Below the pieces are notes generated by a model. It searched no databases and was not told the origin of the DNA. It saw only the letters and a program-made list of their open reading frames with translations. A stretch of 13,193 nucleotides of DNA from Terriglobia bacterium (GTDB taxonomy: Bacteria; Acidobacteriota; Terriglobia; UBA7540), in NCBI GenBank assembly GCA_020072905.1, contig JAIQGB010000074.1:1-13193 (forward strand), written 5' to 3'. The stretch's first letter is position 1, and each line of letters opens with the position of its first letter. The translations under genes were made by a program, and so were the position numbers. Positions 1-6,987 of the stretch are shown here, one piece after another.

Positions 1-1
1 G

Positions 2-208
2 GTGGACACGGTCAGCCTGGGCACGACCGTCACCTGGACCAATCAGGATGACGTGCCTCACAACGTAGTCAGCACGGAAGGAAAGACTCTAAAGTCACCT
101 GTAATGGACACCGACCAGAAGTTCTCGTTTACCTTTACTAAGGCCGGCACGTATCCCTACTTCTGTGCGATCCATCCGAAAATGACCGGTAAGGTGGTCG
201 TGCAGTAA
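2..208 (+). CDS. Cupredoxin (amicyanin/plastocyanin-like), C-terminal part
   Basis: This is the C-terminal 68 residues of a blue-copper protein; the gene runs off the left edge, and the GTG at position 2 is probably an internal Val codon. The type-1 copper ligands are visible: His20 in VPHNV, then Cys55, His58 and Met61 in CAIHPKM. The C-x2-H-x2-M spacing is that of amicyanin and related small cupredoxins. The flanking beta strands (TVTWTNQD, FSFTFTKAGTYPYFC, GKVVV) also fit. Such proteins carry single electrons in the periplasm or at the outer face of the membrane. The signal peptide would lie outside the window. The next genes on the same strand include a DUF420/CtaM-like membrane protein, so a link to respiratory copper or electron transfer is possible, but that is inference. 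Confidence 0.9.
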   Translation: MDTVSLGTTVTWTNQDDVPHNVVSTEGKTLKSPVMDTDQKFSFTFTKAGTYPYFCAIHPKMTGKVVVQ

Positions 209-229
209 TCGGCGATTCCAGATGCTGAT

Positions 230-538
230 GTGAGCGCTTGGGCTCCGGAAAGAACTTCGACTAGCCCTCCCAAAAATCCCTCTCCTTCCTCAGAAGGAGA
301 GGGATCCCTCCTGGAGGAGCGGGGAACGAGAAGGGCTTTACGCGTCGCCGGCGCGGCCTCGATCGAGATGCTTCAGGATCTCAATATGCTGGTGATTTCC
401 GGGAGACGCGAGCGTAGTGAAGCCGGACAGCGGGCCTTGCAAGAAGTTGCCGGATGGATCTCGACTAGGATCGTCCCGACGACGTTACCGCTGAGAGTGA
501 TTGAGGCGGTGAAGAAGTACGAGGAGACAGTTTCATGA
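230..538 (+). CDS. Small helical protein, function unknown
   Basis: I do not recognise this protein. The frame is open from a GTG at 230 (102 aa), but the first ~33 codons cross a 12-bp hairpin and read as Ser/Pro-rich low complexity, so the true start may be later. ATG 368 and ATG 386 are in frame; ATG 386 has AGGA about 8 nt upstream. The part from about residue 35 onward looks like a genuine helical domain (ALRVAGAASIEMLQDLNM, then TTLPLRVIEAVKKYEE). Its stop overlaps the start of the next gene as ATGA, which suggests translational coupling with the DUF420-like membrane protein. No membrane segment or signal peptide is evident. Confidence 0.55.
   Translation: MSAWAPERTSTSPPKNPSPSSEGEGSLLEERGTRRALRVAGAASIEMLQDLNMLVISGRRERSEAGQRALQEVAGWISTRIVPTTLPLRVIEAVKKYEETVS
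277..304. repeat. Perfect 12-bp stem hairpin (CCCTCTCCTTC type)
   Basis: TCCCTCTCCTTC at 277-288 and GAAGGAGAGGGA at 293-304 are exact reverse complements around a CTCA loop. It lies 70 nt after the cupredoxin stop. On the + strand no T-run follows. On the - strand the stem is followed by TTTTTG, as in a terminator, but no - strand gene ends here. It may be a dispersed intergenic hairpin or a weak terminator of the cupredoxin transcript. Confidence 0.6.
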
Positions 539-999
539 GCAGAGGCTTCCTAAGGACTGCCGCTCCGTTCAGAACGGATCTGGTCTTCACTATCGAGTTG
601 GTGATGGGTGCGGTACTTCTGGTGGGTATGGTGTTGGCCCGCCGGGGATATTACCGCGCCCACGCGTGGTGCCAGTCTGCGGTCGTGCTGCTCAACTTGG
701 TGTTGATCGCGTTCATCATGGCGCCCTCTTTCAGCCACCAAGTCGCGTCGGAGGTTCCCGCCAGTCTCGGCGATTCCCATTACGCGATCGCCGTCGCGCA
801 CGGCGCGTTGGGAACTCTTGCCGAGTTGCTCGGGTCGTACATCCTCTTGGTTGCAGGGACGAACATCCTGCCGAAACAAATTCGGTTTACCCGGTATAAG
901 CCTTGGATGCGAACGGCACTTGCGCTGTGGTGGTTGGTTCTGCTTTTGGGAGTGGGAACGTACGTTCGATGGTATGTCGTCCCGTTGTGGGACAGATAA
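535..999 (+). CDS. DUF420 / CtaM-like membrane protein
   Basis: This is a 154-aa integral membrane protein with four predicted helices, at about residues 17-36, 46-66, 83-107 and 127-147. The pattern fits the DUF420 (YozB/CtaM) family: a basic-aromatic loop with His after helix 1 (RRGYYRAHAWCQ), His residues in the central part (SFSHQV, SHYAIAVAHGALG), then RYKPWMRTALALWW and a final GVGTYVRWYVVPLW. In Firmicutes CtaM is needed to make active heme-A cytochrome oxidase; that function is known for the family and only inferred here. The start is supported by the ATGA overlap with the upstream gene and by GAGGAG about 10 nt upstream. The copper protein two genes upstream is compatible with a respiratory-chain context. 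Confidence 0.75.
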   Translation: MSRGFLRTAAPFRTDLVFTIELVMGAVLLVGMVLARRGYYRAHAWCQSAVVLLNLVLIAFIMAPSFSHQVASEVPASLGDSHYAIAVAHGALGTLAELLGSYILLVAGTNILPKQIRFTRYKPWMRTALALWWLVLLLGVGTYVRWYVVPLWDR

Positions 1000-1054
1000 A
1001 TCCGCCTGCCGGCAGGAAGAAAATGGCCGGTACTCGATGCTGTTCGGAGGTTGT

Positions 1055-1230
1055 ATGGAAGGGTTGCTTCAGCCACCTCACTTGATTTGATTTTTTTCTT
1101 TGGAATCGTTCTGCTAATTTTCGGCCCCAAGAAATTACCCGACCTGGGCAACGGCTTGGGAAAGGGAATCCGAGAGTTTAAGGATGCTGTGCGGGGTGCA
1201 GTGGATGGCAAGCCAGACGTCGAAAAGTAG
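1055..1230 (+). pseudogene. tatA: TatA/E-type Sec-independent translocase subunit, frameshifted
   Basis: TatA forms the protein-conducting part of the twin-arginine export system. ATG 1055 has GGAGG at 1046-1050 and gives the family N-terminus MEGLLQPPHLI, which then meets a TGA at 1088-1090. The -1 frame continues at once as IFFFGIVLLIFGPKKLP, followed by DLGNGLGKGIREFKDAVRG and a stop at 1228-1230. This is the TatA transmembrane helix, FGPKKLP hinge and amphipathic helix. Restoring one T in the ATTTGA stretch (about 1085-1089) would give a continuous protein of about 58 aa, the normal TatA size. The second frame could be read without correction only from poor TTG starts (1051 or 1087). It may be a real lesion or a single-base sequence error; no canonical slippery heptamer is present. 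Confidence 0.75.
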
Positions 1231-1238
1231 CGCGGCAG

Positions 1239-1259
1239 AAGCGGCAGGCGGCGCCGCTT
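1239..1259 (+). terminator. Hairpin just after tatA, possible terminator
   Basis: AAGCGGC (1239-1245) and GCCGCTT (1253-1259) form a 7-bp GC-rich stem with a 7-nt loop, starting 8 nt after the tatA stop. Only a very short T stretch follows, so it may terminate weakly. Confidence 0.4.
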
Positions 1260-2053
1260 TACCAAAGTATCCAGCAGCAGACGCGACCCGCCAGCCGAGG
1301 GCATGATTGTGGACTGGTGGGTGCCGACTCGGAAATGACACTACTACTTTGCGGTTCCTCCTCTGACGTTGGTGGGTAGTTGGCTGTGAAGTCGGCATTT
1401 CGGAAACTGCCCGCGTTGAATCGGAATACTGGATAACTGTCGTGAACAGCCCCCCCCATCAGTAATTCAGATCGGTCCTGTTCGCTGCCACTAATGGGGT
1501 CGATAAAGATGCTCGAATTCAAGGCCCAAACATCCAGCCATAAGCCCAATAACGCTTAGCGGCGCTCCTCCAGTAACAGTAGCCTAAAGGCCCTGGCTGG
1601 CGGGCCTCATTTCCCCTAATATCGGGCCGCCACCGCTTCCCGAACACCGTATCCAAAGCCATTTCGCCGGGCGTTCCTCTGGGAATGGAACCTCTAGCAA
1701 GCAGAGCAGATCCTCCCGTCACCGAGGGCGCTGAACGATACCAACGAACTTCTGGTTGTCGACTGTGAAGAGTGCTGTTGGTTGAGGACACGGATCCGCG
1801 GTAGTCGGCTGTGCTTGCCAGGCTTGTCGATCTTCCGAGGCATCGGAGGCAGGATTACAACTGACGCCAGAGCGGTCAACCTTACTTAACTGCTGTTTTG
1901 TTTCCAAGCCTGTTAAGTCAGATTGCCGAAGTGCGCTCTCGTGGTTTCCGAACATCATTTGGCCTTGACTACGGGCGCGCACGCGAAGAGCACCAACCCT
2001 GGTGCGACCCCGCGTGCACAACCCGAATTCTCATCGACAGGGGAATGAAGTGC
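1260..2053. other. About 800 bp without a recognisable gene
   Basis: Only short, mutually overlapping open frames occur on both strands, none with a recognisable domain, a good ribosome-binding site or consistent codon use. It may be decayed coding sequence (a - strand frame around 1390-1549 reads somewhat protein-like), but I cannot assign it. No RNA gene or repeat array was recognised by eye. Confidence 0.5.
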
Positions 2054-2752
2054 CTAATTGTCCCCGTGGTAGAAGAAGTAGTCGGCAGTGTACGGCACGA
2101 GCTGCGTCTGACCCGCAGTGCAGGCGGTAGTGGGGGCAGATCCTCCGTTGGTGTTCAGGCGTTGGATAAAGCTGACTTTGGCCAATAGTTGACCGCCCGT
2201 TGGCCCCTTTTGGTTCCCGATTGACTGCAATAAGAGGCAGGGAATCGAGCCAGCATTAGGGCAACTCTCGTCCGAGCCGGCATCGATCCTTGCTTTTCCG
2301 TCGTTGAAGACTACTGCCCACACCCTGCTGCTGTCGAGGGAACTCTGCCACGTCACGTTGCCCCCGAGGGGTAGCGGGTCAGGGGCGAACTTGTTGGGGT
2401 TTGCATCGGGGCTGAGAAAGTGGGTAATGATCTGGAAGGGCAGCCCGAAGACGTTCGTAAAGAGGGTGGCTTCGGGGCGGGCGGGATTGATGGTCCAGGA
2501 AGTGCCACCTCCACTCGGCAGGCAAACATAGCCTTGAGTACCGAAGGCGTGGCCGACCAAAAATGCAGAGGCTCCCTCCGGTGGCGTAATGTCGGTGGGA
2601 GTGGTTGGGTTCGATAACAGCGTCTCGTTCTTCTTGCCTTGAGCGGAGGCAATGCCAGAGACAGCCAGTGCCGCGACCGCTACCAGCAATCCACGGACAA
2701 CGTACTGAGCCGCTCTGCCAAACCAAAACTTTCCATGGCGATTGTCATTCAT
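2054..2752 (-). CDS. Secreted DUF3455 domain protein
   Basis: This 232-aa protein starts at ATG 2752, chosen because AAGGAG (2759-2764) lies 6 nt upstream and a signal peptide follows directly. An ATG further upstream would add 35 unlikely residues. The signal peptide spans about residues 1-37, with the hydrophobic core VVRGLLVAVAALAVSGIASA and likely cleavage after ASA. The mature part matches DUF3455: TPPEGASAFLVGHAFGTQGY near the N-terminus, a central VTWQSSLDSSRVW, and a C-terminus with VSFIQRLNTNGGSAPTTAC and VPYTADYFFY. The family is known from bacteria and fungi as a secreted beta-rich domain without a settled function. The gene stands alone; its neighbours are a decayed outer-membrane protein gene and empty sequence. 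Confidence 0.88.
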   Translation of the reverse strand: MNDNRHGKFWFGRAAQYVVRGLLVAVAALAVSGIASAQGKKNETLLSNPTTPTDITPPEGASAFLVGHAFGTQGYVCLPSGGGTSWTINPARPEATLFTNVFGLPFQIITHFLSPDANPNKFAPDPLPLGGNVTWQSSLDSSRVWAVVFNDGKARIDAGSDESCPNAGSIPCLLLQSIGNQKGPTGGQLLAKVSFIQRLNTNGGSAPTTACTAGQTQLVPYTADYFFYHGDN

Positions 2753-3114
2753 TGCTTTCTCCTTATTCTTCGATTTAACTACAACGTCTCGCGACCATAG
2801 GAAGCATGTTCGATGCCAGACAATAAGTCTTACTAATCTTTTCCATATGGATTGCAAGCGCCGTGCCGCGGGTTACTCCTGGCCTCAGCTTCTGCCTCTG
2901 GTAGTAATTGAATCAATAACTTATGAGTGATCTTGTCCCTGCGCGGGGAGGCACTTAAGCCTGCCCAGTTCTTCGGCGCAGAATTACCAGGCAATAGTTG
3001 CATAGATCAATCGTCAATTCGGTTTAGGTCCCCACGGTATTTGGTGGGAGAATTCCGAGAGGTTGGGGGAAGACCACGGCGGGCGGTGGAACGTGTGGCG
3101 AAGGTGTGCCGTAG
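2753..3114. other. Gene-free stretch upstream of the DUF3455 gene
   Basis: This holds the ribosome-binding site of the DUF3455 gene (2759-2764) and presumably its promoter, which I could not place confidently. The right part may hold unreadable remains of the outer-membrane protein gene whose end survives at 3115-3372; the frame leading into that remnant carries a stop at 3112-3114. Confidence 0.4.
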
Positions 3115-3372
3115 GTGATACAGAGGAGAATACGGGACGCCACCACATCGCCGGAAATTGATGCCGACTGGAATGCGATAAGTGGCGGTCGATGGTTTGT
3201 GCCCGTCGGAGGTGGTATTGGCAAAGGTTTTACCATCGGCAAACAGTCTTTCATTGGCAGCGTACTCGTCTATCGAAATGTTGTAGGCACAACAATGGTG
3301 CCATCCCCTAAATGGACCATGAACGTACAGTTGGCCTTATTGTTTCCCAAACAAAGATCAAAACGGAACTGA
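3115..3372 (+). pseudogene. C-terminal remnant of an outer-membrane beta-barrel protein (neuromedin U-like/transporter family)
   Basis: About 85 residues remain. They match my recollection of the last strands of bacterial proteins annotated 'neuromedin U' or 'phenol-degradation transporter-like': SPEIDADWNAISGGRWFVPV, then GGGIGKGFTIGKQ, then SPKWTMNVQLALLFPK near the C-terminus. Full-length members are usually around 250-350 aa with an N-terminal signal peptide. Here there is a TAG at 3112-3114 immediately upstream, no suitable start, and no recognisable upstream part of the barrel, so the gene appears truncated and decayed. The normal function of the family is poorly defined; these are outer-membrane channels or transporters by annotation. 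Confidence 0.6.
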
Positions 3373-3813
3373 GATCGAAGACAATCTGCCGCAGAGACGA
3401 GCTTCAAGCATTGCGCCTCGTGTTCATTCGTTCTAGTCGGCTACGCGTAGAAGTGACCTTCTTTGCAACCGATTAGCGGCACGCCAAGCGGGATGGTGCC
3501 TGGATCACCCGGAAACCATGCAGAGTGGGTGTTCCGCCGGATTCCGCCCGAAAAACGCCCTTCCGTGACAATGACCGTTTCGTCTTCTCCCCGGGCCCAG
3601 AAGTTCACACGAGGGCGGATCGCGTGCCGGGAACAAAGGGAGGATTTACTATTTGGTGGCAAGTAGTGCCTTGACTGGTTGTCTCACTTCAGGGGCCCAT
3701 ACCAAACTCAATCCGCCGTCAATCATTCGCAATCCATGGGTCGAATATCAGCCGGACTTATTGACTGGTATCGAACTTGCTTAGGAACACCCCGGGAGTT
3801 TAGGGCCTACACC
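3373..3813. other. Gene-free stretch upstream of the STAS gene
   Basis: Short open frames exist on both strands (about 3463-3666 + and 3441-3662 -), overlapping each other. I recognise neither. The - strand frame lacks a ribosome-binding site. The promoter of the downstream STAS/sigma/kinase cluster probably lies here, but no convincing -35/-10 pair was found. Confidence 0.4.
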
Positions 3814-4104
3814 ATGCTGAGGATAACTGTTGTTGATTCGTCAAACCAAGATGTCAGGCTCCATGTGGAGGGTCGGTTGATAGGCCAGGGTGTCGAGGAA
3901 CTTCGGCAATCGTGCGAGGTACACGGACTTGGCGCGGGCGGGCAGTTGACGCTCGATTTGGCGGACGTGTCATTCGCTGACGTTGCGGGGATCGAGCTCC
4001 TCAGAGACCTGAGAAGCCGGAGCGTAACGCTTCTGAACCCCTCGCCGTTTTTGGCCATTCAGATCGAGGGCCACACAGGCGGAGGGTTTTCAACAGCAAA
4101 GTGA
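3814..4104 (+). CDS. STAS-domain protein without the canonical phospho-serine
   Basis: This is a 96-aa single-domain protein. The frame is open further upstream (ATG 3679), but the STAS fold begins at MLRITVVDSSNQDVRLHVEG, so ATG 3814 is preferred even though its ribosome-binding site is weak. The pattern beta-strand, LIGQGVEELRQS helix, then LTLDLADVSFADVAGIELL is that of a STAS (anti-sigma-antagonist-like) domain. In SpoIIAA/RsbV proteins the helix start carries a phosphorylated Ser (DSSG type). Here the motif is DVAG, so phospho-switching by an RsbW/SpoIIAB-type kinase is unlikely. It overlaps the ECF sigma gene by four bases (GTGA), suggesting coupled translation and a shared regulatory role. 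Confidence 0.8.
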   Translation: MLRITVVDSSNQDVRLHVEGRLIGQGVEELRQSCEVHGLGAGGQLTLDLADVSFADVAGIELLRDLRSRSVTLLNPSPFLAIQIEGHTGGGFSTAK

Positions 4105-4748
4105 GGCGGTGCTCCCTGCAGAATCTGGTGGAACTTAAGGTGGCTACGCACTTGGAACCTGAAGACGAGCTGGTCAATAAGGCGCAGACAGGCTGCGCCG
4201 AATCCTTTGCCGTCCTGGTCAAAAAATATGAGCAGCGAATCTATCGCCTGACCTACGCAGTCACGGGAGACCCAGAAGGTGCGGAGGTCGTATTGCTGGG
4301 GACTTTCTTGAAGGCGTACGCGAATATTGGGGATTTCAGGGGGCAATCGCGATTCTATACCTGGCTGGTCCATATCGCCATAAATGAGGGTGTAACCAAG
4401 ATGCGCCAACGCGATGGACCTTATTGGGTTTCGCTCGACCGGCCAGCGGACGCCGATGGGCCCATTTCAGTGCCGGGGGACATCGATGATTGGCGCGATA
4501 ACCCCGAAGAAAGCTACAGCAAGAACGAATTAGGCGCGATCCTGTCCAAGACGCTCCAGGACCTCGAAACACCGCTGCGCGTCGTATTCGTCCTGCGTGA
4601 CATAGCAGGCCTCTCCTCTGAAGATGCTGCAAACGTGCTGGGGCTTTCGGTCCCAACCGTAACGAGAGGCTTGATGCGGGCGCGTTTGAAGCTAAGGGAC
4701 AAGCTAAGCGTGTGGTTCGAGGAACATCCTGCTCTCGCAGCCGGATAG
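4101..4748 (+). CDS. RNA polymerase sigma factor, ECF (RpoE-like) subfamily
   Basis: The product is up to 215 aa, a normal size for ECF sigma factors. Sigma region 2 covers about residues 30-100 (AVLVKKYEQRIYRLTYAVTG, FLKAYANIGDFRGQSRFYTW) and region 4 about 150-208, with the helix-turn-helix LSSEDAANVLGLSVPTVTRG and RARLKLRDKL. Between them lies an acidic linker (DIDDWRDNPEESYSKNEL) typical of this subfamily. Region 2 is unusual: where relatives read roughly EDVLQETF, this protein has EVVLLGTF, losing conserved acidic residues. The GTG at 4101 overlaps the STAS stop. An alternative GTG at 4140, preceded by GGTGG, fits the family N-terminus better. No zinc-finger anti-sigma gene follows, so control may come from the adjacent STAS or kinase genes (inference). 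Confidence 0.9.
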   Translation: MRRCSLQNLVELKVATHLEPEDELVNKAQTGCAESFAVLVKKYEQRIYRLTYAVTGDPEGAEVVLLGTFLKAYANIGDFRGQSRFYTWLVHIAINEGVTKMRQRDGPYWVSLDRPADADGPISVPGDIDDWRDNPEESYSKNELGAILSKTLQDLETPLRVVFVLRDIAGLSSEDAANVLGLSVPTVTRGLMRARLKLRDKLSVWFEEHPALAAG

Positions 4749-4823
4749 GCGGGATGTCGCGCCGCTTATCCATTTTGAGGGACAGGCCGAACTGGAAGCC
4801 CCAAGCCGTATCTGAGGTGATCT

Positions 4824-5633
4824 ATGATTGTGAAGACGGAAACTTTTGAGGGCAACAATTCCGCGATGAGCTTTGAGGATAGTGGGCGAGATAACCCAGG
4901 ATTGGGCGCCACCCCGGACGTAGGCCGCCTAGTGGGCTTCATCTGTCACGATCTGCGTCATCCCCTGACTGCCATCCTAGCCTACTCGGAGTTCCTCGCA
5001 GAAGATGATTTGGATAGGTCGCAACGGAAGGATTTTCACCAGGAGATCGGCCTGGCTGTATGCCGGATGAACGACCTCATCTCATTGCTTTTGGAGTTCT
5101 CCAAGGACCCTGAAACTTTCCGGCCCGAAGTTGCAGACATCGCGGACACCATCAGGCGCGCGATTCGTGTCATCGCGGTAAGACCGGAGTTTAGAGGGAT
5201 TGCGATCCGATACGATCACGAAGGCCTGACCGAGGGTTGGTTCGATCCTAGAGGGCTGCAACAGGTGGTCACGAACGTCGTGCTCAATGCTTGCGAAGCG
5301 GTCGCGCCAGATTCCGGGAGGATACGAGTAACATCTGCGGGGCGACAAGATTGCCTGGAGATCAGCATCTCGGACAATGGTCCGGGTATCCCCGAGCCAG
5401 TCCGACATGCTGTTCTCCAACCCTTTGTTAGTTACGGCAAAGAGGGGGGCACTGGACTTGGCCTGGCAATTGTTCAGAAGATCCTCCGCGACCATGGTGG
5501 GGAGATCTACTTAAATACTACAGGTGAAGATGGCACAGTGTTTAGGCTTGTTCTTCCTTTTGTCGGCCAGTCGGGTAACGACTCATTGACCCCAGATGCC
5601 CCGCGCGGCCCAGGGCGGCCCCGGAATTCTTGA
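4824..5633 (+). CDS. Soluble histidine kinase (HisKA + HATPase_c) without a sensor domain
   Basis: This is a 269-aa protein with GAGGTGA just ahead of ATG 4824. After a short polar N-terminus comes the dimerisation/phospho-acceptor helix pair with the H-box FICHDLRHPLTAILAYSEF (acceptor His42). The ATP-binding domain shows the N-box NVVLNACEA (about 151-159), the G1 box DNGPGIP (184-190), the F-box region LQPFVSYGKEGG and the G2 box GTGLGLAIV (209-217). No transmembrane segment, PAS, GAF or receiver domain is present, so it is probably cytoplasmic and receives its signal from a partner protein. No response regulator lies in the window, which makes it an orphan kinase. It follows the STAS and sigma genes after 75 bp on the same strand and may belong to one signalling unit. 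Confidence 0.92.
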   Translation: MIVKTETFEGNNSAMSFEDSGRDNPGLGATPDVGRLVGFICHDLRHPLTAILAYSEFLAEDDLDRSQRKDFHQEIGLAVCRMNDLISLLLEFSKDPETFRPEVADIADTIRRAIRVIAVRPEFRGIAIRYDHEGLTEGWFDPRGLQQVVTNVVLNACEAVAPDSGRIRVTSAGRQDCLEISISDNGPGIPEPVRHAVLQPFVSYGKEGGTGLGLAIVQKILRDHGGEIYLNTTGEDGTVFRLVLPFVGQSGNDSLTPDAPRGPGRPRNS

Positions 5634-6064
5634 TCCTACTGAGAGTGAGCCTCTAGATCCCTTCAGGAGTGGTGTCCACCGGCCGCCGCGCAAGCACAGG
5701 GAAGAATTGGTTGATTTGGCGTCCATTCGCGTCATCTGGTCCCAGCATTGTTGGGGGAACAGAACTCAAAGACCGGGGTTCCGAGCTCGCAACGATCCGG
5801 CAGGGTCAATCCGAGATTCTGGACGGATGACGGCGGACTCGGAAACTATACGCCATGGAGGTTCTTCGTTTCATATATGGTCAGCGGTTCTGGAGGGCTG
5901 CTTGCCTTGAAGAAGAACCATTCGACACAGAGGAAACGGAGGGCTCCGAAGGTGGTCCTTCGGTTACCGATCTGGGCCATGCGAAGGCCGCAGTTCTACA
6001 TAGCCTGACCTGCCCAGATTGTGCGTCTTCAGAACCTCGGAGACTGACCCAGGATTTTTTCAAG
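5634..6064. other. Intergenic region containing the probable left edge of the mobile element
   Basis: No gene was recognised. Around 5925-5960 there is a CACAGAGGAAACGGAGGG stretch that resembles degenerate CACAGAGG-type intergenic repeats common in soil bacteria; this is a weak resemblance. The left boundary of the integrated element should lie in this stretch or slightly beyond, but I found no copy of any part of the tRNA-Ile gene or its flank that could serve as the second attachment site. Confidence 0.35.
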
Positions 6065-6598
6065 CTACAGTTCGGTCCCCAGTTCAACCCGAATTGGGTT
6101 CGGCGCTTGGCCCAGATTGCACTGGAACGGCGCTTCAAAGGAATCGAAAGCAAATACCAAACGAATTCCGGCGCGCTTCACTTCGATCTCCTCGACCGTC
6201 CGCCCTTCGAGGGGTTCCCCGAGGAGCTTGGCGATTTCATCCTCATCAAATCCCGTCGAGAGCCGGTCCGCGTCCTGCAGCTCGCGAAGAAGCGCGACGA
6301 GCTTCTCATCGTCCCATTCGCCCGAGATCCGGTTGAGGGCGAGATTCATGGCCTGGGCCTTCGCGTCGCTGATGCGCAGGCGGGAGATGGGGACGAGCTT
6401 CACCCCCTCGGCAATCGCCGCCTCGCGGCGCTGGTGGCCGGCGATGATACGGTTGCCGGGCGCCTGAACGATGATCGGCTGGACGATGCCGAATTCGCGG
6501 ATCGAGCGGCGAAGCTTCTCCATCTCTCCGGCGGAAATCTTGCGGGGATTGTGGGCGGATGGTTCGAGCGCCTTGGGATCCGCCATCTCGTAGCGCAT
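6065..6598 (-). CDS. ParB/Srx-type N-terminal domain protein
   Basis: This is a 177-aa protein. ATG 6598 overlaps the TAA of the upstream reading frame as TAATG, with AAAGGA about 9 nt upstream. Residues 5-110 form a ParB N-terminal (ParB/sulfiredoxin) domain: LEPSAHNPRKISAGEMEKLR, REFGIVQPIIV, the box II-like motif IIAGHQRREAA (51-61) and NLALNRISGEWDDEKLVALL. Chromosomal ParB uses this fold to bind and hydrolyse CTP in plasmid and chromosome partition. Phage and element proteins of this kind are also reported as nucleases or as partners of DNA methylases. No central parS-binding HTH domain is evident, and the C-terminus (from about 140) is short and unfamiliar. It is the last gene of the leftward operon. 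The role in partition or replication is inferred. Confidence 0.85.
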   Translation of the reverse strand: MRYEMADPKALEPSAHNPRKISAGEMEKLRRSIREFGIVQPIIVQAPGNRIIAGHQRREAAIAEGVKLVPISRLRISDAKAQAMNLALNRISGEWDDEKLVALLRELQDADRLSTGFDEDEIAKLLGEPLEGRTVEEIEVKRAGIRLVFAFDSFEAPFQCNLGQAPNPIRVELGTEL

Positions 6599-6987
6599 TA
6601 GGGCCGTCCTTTCGCCGGGAAGCATTTGGGCACGGCGGCGAGCAGGAAACCCGGCCAGTTGCGGATCCGGTTTTCGCCTTGCCGCGAAGCCTGAAGAAAT
6701 TTCACATCCAAAGCGGCGAGCACCTCTTCGGCAGTGCATTCCGGCGCGCGGGCACGGCAGGCTGCCCAGAGCTTTTGAATGGCTTCGTAGTCGAACCGGA
6801 AAGTATGGGGCGGCTCGAGAGTCCAGGAAGCGAGAGCTTCGGCGAGCTTTTCAGGGACGCGATGATTCGAATCCGTCGTCGTCGGGCCTTTCGCTCGTTC
6901 CGCTGACGACGACGGGTTGGAGTTTGGTTCTTGGGTCCGTCCGTCTGTTTCGTCTGTTTCGTTACAGGGGGGGGGTCTTAAGGGGGG
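6598..6987 (-). CDS. C-terminal module of the replication-initiator-like protein, read in the -1 frame
   Basis: This frame encodes an acidic/polar linker (NETDETDGRTQEP...) followed by a well-formed domain: FRFDYEAIQKLWAACRARAP, ECTAEEVLAALDVKF, then IRNWPGFLLAAVPKCFPAKG and TAA. Domains with IRNP-x-GF-L-x-x-VPKCF endings occur, as I recall, at the C-terminus of HTH replication proteins in soil bacteria. From the last stop in this frame (7126-7128) to the domain there is no ATG, GTG or TTG; the first GTG lies well inside the domain. The module therefore has no start of its own and is most simply read by a -1 shift from the HTH frame at the C7 tract 6982-6988. Its TAA overlaps the ATG of the ParB-like gene by one base, an operon-like junction that would be kept only if ribosomes reach it. 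Confidence 0.7.
   Translation of the reverse strand, partial: PPLRPPPCNETDETDGRTQEPNSNPSSSAERAKGPTTTDSNHRVPEKLAEALASWTLEPPHTFRFDYEAIQKLWAACRARAPECTAEEVLAALDVKFLQASRQGENRIRNWPGFLLAAVPKCFPAKGRP

Noticed and set aside
780..1304. 174-codon open frame on the - strand opposite the DUF420-like gene and tatA
   Set aside because: It is antisense to two recognisable genes, has no domain or ribosome-binding site and reads as a composition shadow.
3441..3666. Overlapping short frames on both strands as genes
   Set aside because: Neither has a ribosome-binding site or recognisable domain, and they overlap almost completely.
3693..3701. GGGCCCATA, identical to the first 9 nt of the tRNA-Ile2 gene, as a possible distal attachment site
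   Set aside because: The match is only 9 bp, half of it a GGGCCC palindrome, does not extend on either side, and would place ordinary signalling genes inside the element.
3761..3789. TTGACT as a -35 box for the STAS/sigma operon
   Set aside because: No acceptable -10 sequence lies 15-19 bp downstream, so the promoter cannot be supported.
5925..5960. CACAGAGGAAACGGAGGG stretch as a defined intergenic repeat
   Set aside because: Only one degenerate copy is present in the window, so repetition cannot be shown here.
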